Shown: positions 25,514-33,295 of the stretch, piece by piece | Layout of the letters: every line of letters starts with the position of its first letter | Position numbering within the stretch: position 1 is the first letter of the stretch | Origin: an uncultured Eubacterium sp. | GTDB taxonomy: Bacteria > Bacillota > Clostridia > Lachnospirales > Lachnospiraceae | DNA length: 46,607 nucleotides | Direction: 5' to 3' | Assembly: GCA_910584645.1 (NCBI GenBank) | Contig: CAJUAU010000022.1 | Coordinates: 1 to 46,607 of the forward strand | Notes under the pieces: generated by a model | Told to the model about the DNA's origin: nothing | Database searches by the model: none | Seen by the model: only the letters and a program-made list of their open reading frames with translations | Made by a program: the position numbers and the translations under genes

Positions 25514-26341
25514 TCACATTAAAAATTTTTTGTAAATGTTCCGGTCACTGTCCTTAAAAACATTAAAAATAATCCGTTCCATACGGTCACTATGCTTATC
25601 TAAAAAGGCTGTGACCGTGTTCCAGGCAATTTCCGCCGCCTTATCTTTTGGAAAATGAAATTCTCCTGTTGAAATACAGCAAAATGCAACAGATCTGATA
25701 TTATGTTCCAAACAGCATTTCAAAACATTTTCATAGCAGTTCCGCAGATCCTGGCACAGCCTTTCATTCAGTCTGCCATTTACGATGGACCCTACTGTAT
25801 GGATCACGTATTTACTGGGAAGATTATAGCCTAAAGTCAACGTAGCAGTGCCGGTTGGTTCTGCATATTTTCTTCCATATTTTAACCGCCTGCGGCTCAT
25901 GATACGGTTACATTCTTCACGAAGCTGCAGCCCTGCCGCACTGTGGATGGCATTATCAATACATCTGTGACACGGCACAAAACACCCCAGCAGCTGCGAA
26001 TTGGCAGCATTTACGATAGCGCCAGTCTCCAGTCTTGTAATATCTCCCTGCCAGAGCGATATTTTTTCCGCGCAGAAAACTTTACTATTATAAGCTTCTT
26101 TTATGGTTGGGATATCCTCTATCTTTACGATTCCTTTTGTCATTAATTCTTCCTGCAGATAACTGTCCTGTGATTCCACTAATCCATCAGGAAGATCTCC
26201 CGGCATGCGGATATTCATAAGGGAACGAATTGCATTTTTTGTTTCCTCTAAATTATAGCTGCTGTTTTCAAGTTCTTTGTATTCTGCCGAATCTGCTTTT
26301 AATCTCTCCAGAAAAATATCTGCTTTTTCCCTTCCGTCCAT
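25514..26341 (-). CDS. Zinc-type macrodomain protein (ADP-ribosyl hydrolase)
   Basis: 275 residues from MDGREKADIF. Spacing from the AGGGGGG ribosome site favours this ATG over upstream ones, which would overlap the sirtuin gene. The helical N-terminal part (1-88) is followed by a macrodomain with ISLWQGDITRLETGAIVNAANS, the zinc-binding insertion GCFVPCHRCID (Cys124, His125, Cys127 region), AGLQLREEC, TLGYNLPSKYVIHTVGS and FCCISTGEFHFPKDKAAEIA. Zn-macrodomains remove the ADP-ribose that SirTM attaches. It lies directly downstream of the sirtuin gene in the same operon. Confidence 0.9.
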   Translation of the reverse strand: MDGREKADIFLERLKADSAEYKELENSSYNLEETKNAIRSLMNIRMPGDLPDGLVESQDSYLQEELMTKGIVKIEDIPTIKEAYNSKVFCAEKISLWQGDITRLETGAIVNAANSQLLGCFVPCHRCIDNAIHSAAGLQLREECNRIMSRRRLKYGRKYAEPTGTATLTLGYNLPSKYVIHTVGSIVNGRLNERLCQDLRNCYENVLKCCLEHNIRSVAFCCISTGEFHFPKDKAAEIAWNTVTAFLDKHSDRMERIIFNVFKDSDRNIYKKFLM

Positions 26342-26360
26342 TTTAACCATCCCCCCTTCC

Positions 26361-27257
26361 TCAAATACTGTCCCGGTCATATAGTTCAGATATGACCTGT
26401 GCCATATCGCCACCGATACCTACCGCCCTGCTTCCCAGATCTTCCGGAACAAATGACTCATCCTTGTTGAACCGGATCAAAGACAGGGCTTTGTTTTCCA
26501 AAACCATTTTTTCAAAAGGAAAACGGATGATCGTCGGGGTGTTAAACCCAACACCAAGCTCTAGCAGTACACTTTTCTTATTTTCTAATTTTTTCAAAAA
26601 ATCCTTATACTTTCCGGCTGCTTTATACCAGTTTTCATCTTCTACAAAATACTGGTCGGAACGAAGATGCATTGTCATATTGCCACCACAGACCGGGCAT
26701 TTCGGAACCATATAAGACGGCACCAGGCAGTCCTGTCTTGCCTGGTGCATCTGATAAAACAATTCTTCTGCGTCATAAATCTTTGGATGGCACCCCTTCT
26801 CACACTGGATATTGCCATAATCCCCCTGGGTAGCAAAAATACGATCCGCCGCAAATCCGGCTTTTTGAAACTGGTGGTCGACATTTGTCGTCAAGACAAA
26901 ATAGTCTTTTTCCTTTACCATTTCATAAAGTTGTCTGTATAGCGGCATAGCAGGCGGGAGAAAACGGTTGATCATGCTGTGCATTGACCAATACCCCCAT
27001 TTTGCCTCCTGTGTGGGAAACGGGTAAAAACCAGCAGTATACATATCTGTCATATACCTGGAACCGTATTTTTCTATGAACTCACCGAAATTACTGGTAA
27101 ACCGTTTTCCACTGTAAGCAAGCCCGGCGGCAGCGGAAGCTCCCGCTCCCGCACCGATCAGTACTACCTCAGCTTCCTTTAGCAATAAGTATGCCCGAAT
27201 TATCTGATTCTCCATAAGAATTCTCAACCTCTTTTCTAAATAACTGCATTCTTTCAT
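26361..27257 (-). CDS. SirTM-class sirtuin (mono-ADP-ribosyltransferase)
   Basis: 298 residues. NAD-binding AEVVLIGAGAGASAAAGL (30-46), TTNVDHQFQKAGF (123-135) in place of TQNID-LH, and ATQGDYG (142-148) where deacetylating sirtuins have the catalytic HG. Zinc Cys pairs are 152/156 and 187/190. This Gln-for-His pattern marks class M sirtuins (SirTM), known to ADP-ribosylate lipoylated GcvH-L in Staphylococcus and Streptococcus. Here the neighbours are a macrodomain gene and a SnoaL-like gene, with no GcvH-L or LplA2. The start is 4 nt after the preceding stop. A later start (Met15) is possible. Confidence 0.9.
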   Translation of the reverse strand: MKECSYLEKRLRILMENQIIRAYLLLKEAEVVLIGAGAGASAAAGLAYSGKRFTSNFGEFIEKYGSRYMTDMYTAGFYPFPTQEAKWGYWSMHSMINRFLPPAMPLYRQLYEMVKEKDYFVLTTNVDHQFQKAGFAADRIFATQGDYGNIQCEKGCHPKIYDAEELFYQMHQARQDCLVPSYMVPKCPVCGGNMTMHLRSDQYFVEDENWYKAAGKYKDFLKKLENKKSVLLELGVGFNTPTIIRFPFEKMVLENKALSLIRFNKDESFVPEDLGSRAVGIGGDMAQVISELYDRDSI

Positions 27258-27261
27258 GCAT

Positions 27262-28035
27262 TCAGAATTTTCCGTTTACATTTTTCCAGCTTCCCTTGTC
27301 TGCGATCCTTTCCATCACATCCCAATGTTCGGCAATCTTATCGTTCTCGACTCTCCATAAGTCATAGTAGCTGGTAGGCGCTCCGCCAAAGGTTCCCTCG
27401 CTGACAGCCAGCACATAATTTCCCTCTGCCAGCACCTGGTGAACTCTGGTGTAGATCATCTGGATATTCTGCTCTGCCAGGGCAGAAAGGGCAGCACCTA
27501 AGCCGGACAAACCATCCGCAATTCCCGTATTGTGCTGGATATAAGTATCTCCGTCAAAATAGTCCGGTGTCTTTTCAGGATGGTTTCCCTGCATCACATC
27601 ATACAAAAAATCTCTGATGAGCTGGCGGTTTTTTTCCGTTTTTTCTATGTCCTTAACCGGCGCCACATTGTCGGTCTGGGTCCGTCCCGAAGGATTCGGC
27701 TCCGCCTTATCCGCAAGATTATCCCAATGTTCTGCGATCTTTCCCTCACTGTCAAAACGAAAAATATCAAATGCTACCTGTTCACCTGCCCCGGCAAAAT
27801 TGTAAACCGTCTGTAAAAACACTTTATCTCCGTCCTCATAAGCACGGATATTATTTACTGTTGTCTTAACCGCAGCAGAAGCAAGATACTTGACGCTTTC
27901 AATAAAAGCGTCACGTCCTGTACCGTATGCCAGGTTGTGCTGGATATATCCCTCCGCCAGGAGAGAGCCTGCTTTCTCCGCATCTCCTGTGGCAAATGTG
28001 TTGATGAGTTCCTTTGCTTTTTCAATCTGTGTCAT
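27262..28035 (-). CDS. Tandem SnoaL/NTF2-like domain protein
   Basis: 257 residues built from two similar NTF2/SnoaL-like domains joined by a linker near 115-135. Each half has the same landmarks: YIQHN (about residues 30 and 168) and KIAEHWD (about 98 and 232). Such folds bind or isomerise small hydrophobic molecules; the conserved His/Asp of YIQHN and EHWD may form the pocket. Substrate unknown. GGGAGG lies 9 nt before the ATG. It leads the operon with the SirTM and macrodomain genes, under an Rrf2-type operator. Confidence 0.85.
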   Translation of the reverse strand: MTQIEKAKELINTFATGDAEKAGSLLAEGYIQHNLAYGTGRDAFIESVKYLASAAVKTTVNNIRAYEDGDKVFLQTVYNFAGAGEQVAFDIFRFDSEGKIAEHWDNLADKAEPNPSGRTQTDNVAPVKDIEKTEKNRQLIRDFLYDVMQGNHPEKTPDYFDGDTYIQHNTGIADGLSGLGAALSALAEQNIQMIYTRVHQVLAEGNYVLAVSEGTFGGAPTSYYDLWRVENDKIAEHWDVMERIADKGSWKNVNGKF

Positions 28036-28069
28036 AGTAGTGTACCTCCCTGTTCTTAGTTCGTTTTGT

Positions 28070-28088
28070 TGTAACTTCCTTTGTTACA
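28070..28088 (-). promoter_or_regulatory. Leader palindrome in the SirTM operon
   Basis: TGTAAC at 28070-28075 and GTTACA at 28083-28088 form a 6-7-6 inverted repeat in the 5' leader just downstream of the likely start site. It echoes the Rrf2 operator half-site and may be a secondary site. Confidence 0.4.
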
Positions 28089-28100
28089 TCTTGTAGGTAC

Positions 28101-28141
28101 ACTATAACACCCTTTTGTTGTAATGTCAATAGTTACAACAA
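28101..28141 (-). promoter_or_regulatory. Promoter with embedded Rrf2-type operator (SnoaL-SirTM-macro)
   Basis: Minus strand TTGACA (28124-28129), 17 bp spacer, TATAGT (28101-28106). The -35 box is the centre of a perfect 9-9-9 inverted repeat (TTGTTGTAA and TTACAACAA, 28115-28141). A repressor bound here would block the polymerase. The same half-site surrounds the -35 of the rrf2-like gene. Confidence 0.75.
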
Positions 28142-28211
28142 AATTTTTAAAAAAAAGGTATTTGGATGTTCTCCATAATACCTTGATCCTTCTGCAATTT
28201 TAGTTTATTTC

Positions 28212-28652
28212 TCAGCAGCGCTGACTCAGACACTTTTCCGTATCCCGCTTTACATCTGCCAGCGTGATGGCGGCAAGTTCCTTCTCTAAAGCGTTCTGTA
28301 CCTGTAATAGTTTGTCGTCTAAAATGTGATGAATGTTTCTCCCCACAGGACAGCTGGTGCTTGGATTTTCATGAAAATGAAATAGTTCCCCATTTTCAAC
28401 ACATTCCACGGCATTGTATATGTCTAAAAAAGTTATTTCGTCTAATGGCTTCGCAACCGTAGTACCTCCTGTTCCCCGCACCACCTCTATCAACCCTGCT
28501 CCTTTCAGCTGGCCTAAGATCTTCCGGATAATGACAGGATTCACATTGGTACTTCCCGCAAGAAAATCACTGGTTATTTTATACTCACTTCCAAACGTAT
28601 CAATACAGGCAAAGATGTGAATGGCCAGCGTAAACCGGCTTGAGATCTGCAT
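28212..28652 (-). CDS. Rrf2 family transcriptional regulator
   Basis: 146 residues. N-terminal winged helix (SSRFTLAIHIFACIDTFG, SDFLAGSTNVNPVIIRKILGQLKGAGLIEVVRGTGG) and C-terminal half with Cys84 and Cys101 (ECVENGE, SCPVGRNI), plus Cys16, 141 and 146. The Cys spacing is not that of IscR or NsrR clusters; it resembles YwnA-like Rrf2 proteins. AAAGGTGG lies 9 nt before the ATG. The gene has its own promoter carrying the same inverted repeat as the neighbouring SirTM operon, so it probably autoregulates and represses that operon in response to redox or thiol stress. Confidence 0.88.
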   Translation of the reverse strand: MQISSRFTLAIHIFACIDTFGSEYKITSDFLAGSTNVNPVIIRKILGQLKGAGLIEVVRGTGGTTVAKPLDEITFLDIYNAVECVENGELFHFHENPSTSCPVGRNIHHILDDKLLQVQNALEKELAAITLADVKRDTEKCLSQRC

Positions 28653-28676
28653 ATCTATCTACCACCTTTCGATTCT

Positions 28677-28714
28677 ATTTTACCCCGCAACCGTTGTAAT
28701 GTCAACAATTACAA
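28677..28714 (-). promoter_or_regulatory. rrf2 promoter with operator
   Basis: Minus strand TTGACA (28700-28705), 17 bp, TAAAAT (28677-28682). The -35 lies inside a 6-9-6 inverted repeat (TTGTAA at 28694-28699, TTACAA at 28709-28714). Confidence 0.72.
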
Positions 28715-28716
28715 TA

Positions 28717-28745
28717 TTTACTGTGCTCCTGTTATATGTTATAAT
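28717..28745 (+). promoter_or_regulatory. Divergent promoter of the DUF1266 gene
   Basis: TTTACT (28717-28722), 17 bp, TATAAT (28740-28745) on the plus strand. The rrf2 operator ends 3 bp before this -35, so the regulator could affect both directions. Confidence 0.6.
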
Positions 28746-28803
28746 CTATATGTAAATCCAAAATTGATTTTTATCGATGGTTAATTAAAAGGAGGAAATT
28801 GTG

Positions 28804-29361
28804 ATGGGGCTTTTTAACAGAACAAAGGAAGAACCGGAAGCAACGTTACCGATGAATGATGCGGAGCGCTGGATCGCCGGAACCTATGCCATATGGTCAG
28901 AATACTGCGGCGGCAGTTATAAATACCTCGGCGGTTATGAGAAAACAAAGTCAAATGCCAAGATGATCAGCCGGGTACTGCGGGGAGACTGGATGGTGAA
29001 GGACCATGACAGCGGTGTGGAGATGGTAGAGTATTTACTGAAGAATGCCGGTTCCAAAGACGGGACGGAAGATACTTCTGTGGATACAACTGCCTTTGAC
29101 TATGCCTGCGCCTGCAATATGTGTGGCAGAATGTTTATAGCCGGATATTTTACCAGAGAGGAATCCATCCGCTATGCCACAGAGGCTGCCAGGAAAATCC
29201 AGGAAAAATACCATTCCTGGGAGGAATATTTTAAGGCTTACATAATCGGTGCGGCAGGCGGTTCTAATATTAAGGAAATTGCTCCTTTTGAAACTGCCTA
29301 TAAGCAATTCCGGGAGAATCCCGACAGCCCGCTTCATCTGGCGTGGGATACGAGATTATAA
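28804..29361 (+). CDS. DUF1266 family protein
   Basis: 185 residues. The ATG at 28804 is 8 nt after AAAGGAGG; a GTG three bases earlier is less well placed. The pattern ERWIAGTYAIWSEY...GDWMVKDHDSGVEMVEYLLKN...AFDYACACNMCGRMFIAGYF is the DUF1266 fold, a mostly helical domain of unknown function. No membrane segment or signal is seen. It is divergent from the rrf2 gene and shares its regulatory region. Confidence 0.85.
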   Translation: MGLFNRTKEEPEATLPMNDAERWIAGTYAIWSEYCGGSYKYLGGYEKTKSNAKMISRVLRGDWMVKDHDSGVEMVEYLLKNAGSKDGTEDTSVDTTAFDYACACNMCGRMFIAGYFTREESIRYATEAARKIQEKYHSWEEYFKAYIIGAAGGSNIKEIAPFETAYKQFRENPDSPLHLAWDTRL

Positions 29362-29435
29362 GGATGAGAGGGTTGCAGCATGAGTGTAGACCCTAAAAAT
29401 AATGAAAACCGACAGTATTTTGCGGGGGAATAATT

Positions 29436-29867
29436 ATGGCAAAAAATAATGTTTTTTTAGGACAGCTTAATCGCATTGAGTTTGTCGTTATTTTTACAAA
29501 ATATCAAAACAAATGGGTGTATTGCTGGCATAAAAAAAGAGAAAGCTATGAACATCCAGGCGGACACGTTGAACAAGGTGAAACACCTATGCAGGCTGCT
29601 AAAAGAGAATTGTATGAAGAAACAGGTATTACGGACTGTAAAATAATCCCACTATGGGATTATGAACAGATATGGGATGATGGAATAGGGAAAAATAATG
29701 GCAGGGTATATGTTGCAATAGCTAATTCTCTTGGCAGATTACCGGAGAGTGAAATGGATCGAATAGAGCTGTTTGATTCTGTTCCTGAAAACTACACTTA
29801 CAACAGAGAAGAAGAAAAAAATGATTTAGAGAAAATCGAAAAAATGCTTAAGGCTTATGAGGAGTAA
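29436..29867 (+). CDS. Nudix hydrolase
   Basis: 143 residues. Complete Nudix box GGHVEQGETPMQAAKRELYE-ETGI, catalytic RExxEE intact. The remainder (WHKKRESYEHPGGHVE) resembles MutT-like sanitising enzymes and ADP-sugar hydrolases. GGGGGAA lies 6 nt before the ATG. Its stop overlaps the next gene's first start codons, so it is co-translated with the histidine phosphatase. Substrate unknown; the nearby SirTM/macrodomain block makes ADP-ribose a possibility, but this is only inference. Confidence 0.88.
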   Translation: MAKNNVFLGQLNRIEFVVIFTKYQNKWVYCWHKKRESYEHPGGHVEQGETPMQAAKRELYEETGITDCKIIPLWDYEQIWDDGIGKNNGRVYVAIANSLGRLPESEMDRIELFDSVPENYTYNREEEKNDLEKIEKMLKAYEE

Positions 29868-29872
29868 TGGGT

Positions 29873-30400
29873 ATGACCAAATTTTTATTTGTCAGGCATG
29901 GAGAGCCTGATTATTCAAGTGTAGCTGAATGGGCACATATACCGATGGGGAAAAACTTCGCTGGATTGTCGGAGAATGGCAAACAGCAGATTAGAAATAG
30001 CTGCGAGTTGTTAGCGAAATATGATGTTGATATTATAGTTTCTTCACCATTTACAAGAACAATGCAAGGCGCGGCTATAATGTCGAAACAATTGAATGCG
30101 GGCGTTGAGGTAGAACGCGATTTGTATGAGTGGCAAGCTGATCTGACATATTCTATAACTGACGATAAGAAATTACTCATGTTATGTCAGGAACATGACC
30201 ACATGAATGGAGTTTATCCTAGTGGTGAAACTAAAATGTGGGAAAGCACTGAAATGGTTAGAGATAGAGTTTTAGCGTGCTTAAAGAAGTATTGCAAATT
30301 TAAATGTGTAGTAATATCAGGGCATGCAATGATGATGCAGGCCGTTTTGGGTATTACTACCCCGATAGATCATGGGCAGATTTTAACATTTGAAATGTAG
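29873..30400 (+). CDS. Histidine phosphatase family protein
   Basis: 175 residues from MTKFLFVRHGEPDYS (spacing from AGGAG favours this ATG over one six bases earlier). RHGEP carries the phosphohistidine; SSPFTRTMQGAAIM gives the second Arg, and VVISGHAMMMQAVLG the second catalytic His. Unlike the 10.7 kb family member, the RHG core is canonical. Coupled to the upstream Nudix gene. Nudix and phosphatase together could hydrolyse nucleotide or sugar phosphates in sequence. Confidence 0.88.
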   Translation: MTKFLFVRHGEPDYSSVAEWAHIPMGKNFAGLSENGKQQIRNSCELLAKYDVDIIVSSPFTRTMQGAAIMSKQLNAGVEVERDLYEWQADLTYSITDDKKLLMLCQEHDHMNGVYPSGETKMWESTEMVRDRVLACLKKYCKFKCVVISGHAMMMQAVLGITTPIDHGQILTFEM

Positions 30401-30578
30401 AAAAATCTTCGTATCAGCAGTTTTATCCCATTTTACAGAAAAACCCAAAACCAGCTTCTCTTAGTTCTTCGGTTATTTTCTGACCGACTTCCTCAGCAGC
30501 TGGTTTTGCAGCACCCGTCTAACGCATTTTTCCACTCCATAAAATAATTCCTTACCGTCTTTTTTTGCAGCTTACCCC
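30401..30578. other. Gap with a possible gene fragment
   Basis: On the minus strand a start-less frame reads AAKPAAEEVGQKITEELREA and stops near 30426. It looks like a protein tail but I cannot assign it. No promoter is clear. Confidence 0.25.
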
Positions 30579-31007
30579 CTACTGCTTATCCGGATTGGGG
30601 CATGTAATGATCCATGTAAAACCAAAACGATCTCTTGTAATAGAACCGCAGCCACCATCATCCGGTTTCGGATGCGGCTGTAATGGTGAAAGTATGGTGC
30701 CGCCTTCCGCCAATACAGAAACTGTATGTAATGCCTCCTCCTTTGAATCCATATGGATCATCAGTTTTATGTCCGTATTCACTTCTAAACCATCAAAGGT
30801 ATCCCCCGCCGCCATATGTGTCTTGCCCAGGGAAAACTCTACATGCATTACTTTCCCGATCTGATCCGGCGTCACATCATAGTTATCCTCAGTCCAGCGG
30901 GACATATAATGAATTTCGCCGCCAAATGCCTCAATATAAGTATTGAGCGCCTCTTCACAGCTCCCCTTAAATGATAAATATGGAATTACTTCAATATTGT
31001 TCTGCAT
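30579..31007 (-). CDS. VOC family protein (PhnB-like)
   Basis: 142 residues from MQNNIEVIPYLSFKG; GGGGGAA just upstream decides the start. Vicinal-oxygen-chelate fold of the PhnB type: SFKGSCEEALNTYIEAFGGEIHY, VMHVEFSLGKTHMAAGD, and the C-terminal FGFTWIITCPNP. These proteins often bind metal or hydrophobic ligands, and many have no assigned activity. Monocistronic. Confidence 0.85.
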   Translation of the reverse strand: MQNNIEVIPYLSFKGSCEEALNTYIEAFGGEIHYMSRWTEDNYDVTPDQIGKVMHVEFSLGKTHMAAGDTFDGLEVNTDIKLMIHMDSKEEALHTVSVLAEGGTILSPLQPHPKPDDGGCGSITRDRFGFTWIITCPNPDKQ

Positions 31008-31087
31008 AAAAATTCCCCCGTTTTTATTTTTCTCAATTATAACATTTTCTCCTTCGTTTTTCAATTATGACTCATATAACATATATC

Positions 31088-32185
31088 TCACTCCGCCCGG
31101 TCATTGTCCACATAATTGATATTATGGCCAAACACCTTATTCTTTTTCAAATAATAACCCCAGCTTTTTATTTCCCGTTCTCCATTTTCAGGCGCCATAT
31201 GGGAAAATTCCTGCGCCCCCTTTTCTGGAAACAGGCATTTGTTTTCTACCTGAAAAAAAGCTGGTGTTTCCAAGATCACAAAACAACTGATGAACAGAGC
31301 GCTCCCGATCCCCCAGACACCTGCAAAAACTCCATTTTTTCTGCTTTGCCCTTTCAGAATATTGGCAAATCGTTCTTTCAGATTTTTAACATCCCTGGAA
31401 AATTCACTGGTACACAATGGAAGATGCCCGTTTTTACCAACTGCCACACAGGCTAACAAAGTTTCACTGTACCGCTTTTTTTCCTCCCTGGTAAAATACC
31501 GGACCACACGGCTGTCGCATAATAATTCCATATCCCTCCCTGCCCTCTTCTCCATAACTGCCACGACAGGGTTAAACCAATGAATCGTCTTTGCTGTTGC
31601 CAATAAAAATTTAATCCAAAGATCTTTTCTAATATAATGCGTAAATTCATGGGCTAAAATAAATGACAGCTGTTCATTCTCATAATCTTCTGAGGGAAGA
31701 ATGATCTGCGGCCTGAAGATCCCTGTCAGTGCAGGGGAAACCACAACAGGAGAAACATATACCAAAAGGTTTCCCTCAGAAGTAATATATTTTTTTGTGC
31801 GGTTTAATTTCCGCACAAACCCTGCATAACATATCACCTGCCACAAAATGAGACATACAACTCCCGATACCCACAGATAAGCCATCCATGGAAGAACCGT
31901 ATCCGCCATCAAAAAACTCTTCCTGACTCCCCCTGCCTGCATTCCTGTCCCCAAACTGTCTGGAACCGACACAACCACCCGTTGTCCCGGAATAGAGATG
32001 TCAAAAGGCAGAATCAGCCTTATAGCAAATACAATCCACAAAAGATATCTCCAGAAAACCGTATATTTCTTATCCAGCACAGGAGAAACAAATAGAATAA
32101 GAAGAATTACCCCGCTGGACAAAAAGGATATTTTCAATACCTCCAAAAACAAATGAAGTATGGCATCAGAGTTAAATATACCCAT
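31088..32185 (-). CDS. M56 peptidase (BlaR1-like, short)
   Basis: 365 residues. Four or so membrane segments surround an M56 domain with HEFTHYIRKDLW (zinc HExxH near residue 190) and the GRDMELLCDSRVVRYF block that supplies the third ligand. It lacks the large C-terminal penicillin-sensing domain of BlaR1, ending in a short soluble tail. In BlaR1 systems the protease inactivates BlaI after a signal. It follows the blaI-like gene by 11 bp, and the signal here may come from the transporter. Confidence 0.87.
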   Translation of the reverse strand: MGIFNSDAILHLFLEVLKISFLSSGVILLILFVSPVLDKKYTVFWRYLLWIVFAIRLILPFDISIPGQRVVVSVPDSLGTGMQAGGVRKSFLMADTVLPWMAYLWVSGVVCLILWQVICYAGFVRKLNRTKKYITSEGNLLVYVSPVVVSPALTGIFRPQIILPSEDYENEQLSFILAHEFTHYIRKDLWIKFLLATAKTIHWFNPVVAVMEKRAGRDMELLCDSRVVRYFTREEKKRYSETLLACVAVGKNGHLPLCTSEFSRDVKNLKERFANILKGQSRKNGVFAGVWGIGSALFISCFVILETPAFFQVENKCLFPEKGAQEFSHMAPENGEREIKSWGYYLKKNKVFGHNINYVDNDRAE

Positions 32186-32196
32186 AAGTGTTCCTC

Positions 32197-32565
32197 CTAT
32201 AAACTGTCCAGATAATCTTTCAACTCCTCAATCTGGTCTTTAGTAAGTCTGTCCCCATCATACAAAGAGGCCACAAATCTTTTAACAGAACTTCCATAAA
32301 GTTTTGTTAAAATGCTGCTTCCCTCCTGCTGGAGATAATCCCTTTTCTTCACGATCGGAAGATAGCAGTTATTACGCCCCTCTTTTCTTACTTGTACAAA
32401 TCCCTTTTCTTCTAACCGGGACAGAAAAGACAATACGGTGGTCTTAGAAAGCTTCCTTTTTTTAGGCAGCCTCTCTTCTATTTCCATACGGGTCATCGAC
32501 CGTTCTTCCTCCCATAGGATCATCATCAGCTCTAATTCTGAATTTGGTAATGTTTTATATTCCAT
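32197..32565 (-). CDS. BlaI/MecI/CopY family repressor
   Basis: 122 residues. Winged helix (LPNSELELMMILWEEERSMTRMEIEERL, SKTTVLSFLSRLEEKGFVQVRKEGRNNCY) and C-terminal dimerisation helices. The usual substrate of BlaR1-type proteases, its cleavage releases repression. It lies after the ABC genes and before the M56 gene in one leftward operon. A palindrome upstream of the permease gene is its likely operator. Confidence 0.9.
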   Translation of the reverse strand: MEYKTLPNSELELMMILWEEERSMTRMEIEERLPKKRKLSKTTVLSFLSRLEEKGFVQVRKEGRNNCYLPIVKKRDYLQQEGSSILTKLYGSSVKRFVASLYDGDRLTKDQIEELKDYLDSL

Positions 32566-32619
32566 AACAATTCCTTTCTACAAAGATACATATACCATAC
32601 AAAAGTAACTATTCCACGG

Positions 32620-33282
32620 CTATGCTTCCCGCAGTTCTCCATCCCGCATCCTAAGTACCACGTCCGCAGCTTCGGCAACTTCCATATCGTGTGTTACAAT
32701 GATGACACAATATCCTTTATCATGGGCAAGGCTGCACAAAATCTCTATGATGTTCTGGGTGTTCGCGCCGTCAAGATTTCCGGTGGGCTCATCTCCCAAT
32801 ATGACTTTAGCATTAGAGGCAAGACTTCTGGCAATCGCCACGCGCTGCCGCTCTCCCCCCGAGATCTTTGACGGATACCGCTCCATCTGCTCTTTCGTAA
32901 TGCCTACACCCTCCAGCAAAATCTCTGCCCGCGCTCTGGCTTCTTTCGGATATATCCCACACAATTCCATGGGAAAAGAAACATTCTCTTTCAGCGTCAA
33001 CAACGGGAACAGGTGGAACGCCTGAAATATCATGGAGACATTCTCGCGGCGGTAACGGTCAAGGTCTAAACCGGCTAAGCTGTTCCCGTCAAAGGAAACG
33101 GTCCCCTCAGCAGGAAGATCCAGTCCTGCCAGCAGGGAAAGCAGCGTAGATTTTCCAGAACCAGAAGGTCCTGCTATTGCATAAACCTTCCCCTCTTCAA
33201 AAGCACAAGAAATCTCTGAAACAGCGGCCTTTCCCGCATTTTTGTATGTATATGTTACATTCTCTAATGTTAATATCGGCAT
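32620..33282 (-). CDS. ABC transporter ATP-binding protein (MacB/LolD-type)
   Basis: 220 residues. Walker A GPSGSGKSTL near residues 38-46, Q-loop IFQAFHLFPLLTLKENVSFP, signature SGGERQRVAIARSL, Walker B VILGDEPTGNLD, and H-loop VIIVTHDMEVAE. This is the type that drives FtsX-fold permeases in lipoprotein, peptide-antibiotic or toxin export. It is 13 bp after the permease stop. Confidence 0.93.
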   Translation of the reverse strand: MPILTLENVTYTYKNAGKAAVSEISCAFEEGKVYAIAGPSGSGKSTLLSLLAGLDLPAEGTVSFDGNSLAGLDLDRYRRENVSMIFQAFHLFPLLTLKENVSFPMELCGIYPKEARARAEILLEGVGITKEQMERYPSKISGGERQRVAIARSLASNAKVILGDEPTGNLDGANTQNIIEILCSLAHDKGYCVIIVTHDMEVAEAADVVLRMRDGELREA

Positions 33283-33295
33283 TTTTTTCTCCCTT

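Noticed and set aside
28070..28741. TTGTAAC/GTTACAA elements as a CRISPR or repeat array
   Set aside because: Only three copies, irregularly spaced and aligned with promoters; they fit operators.
30401..30578. Small gene after the histidine phosphatase
   Set aside because: A start-less frame of about 30 codons; I could not tie it to a family, so it is recorded only as a gap note.
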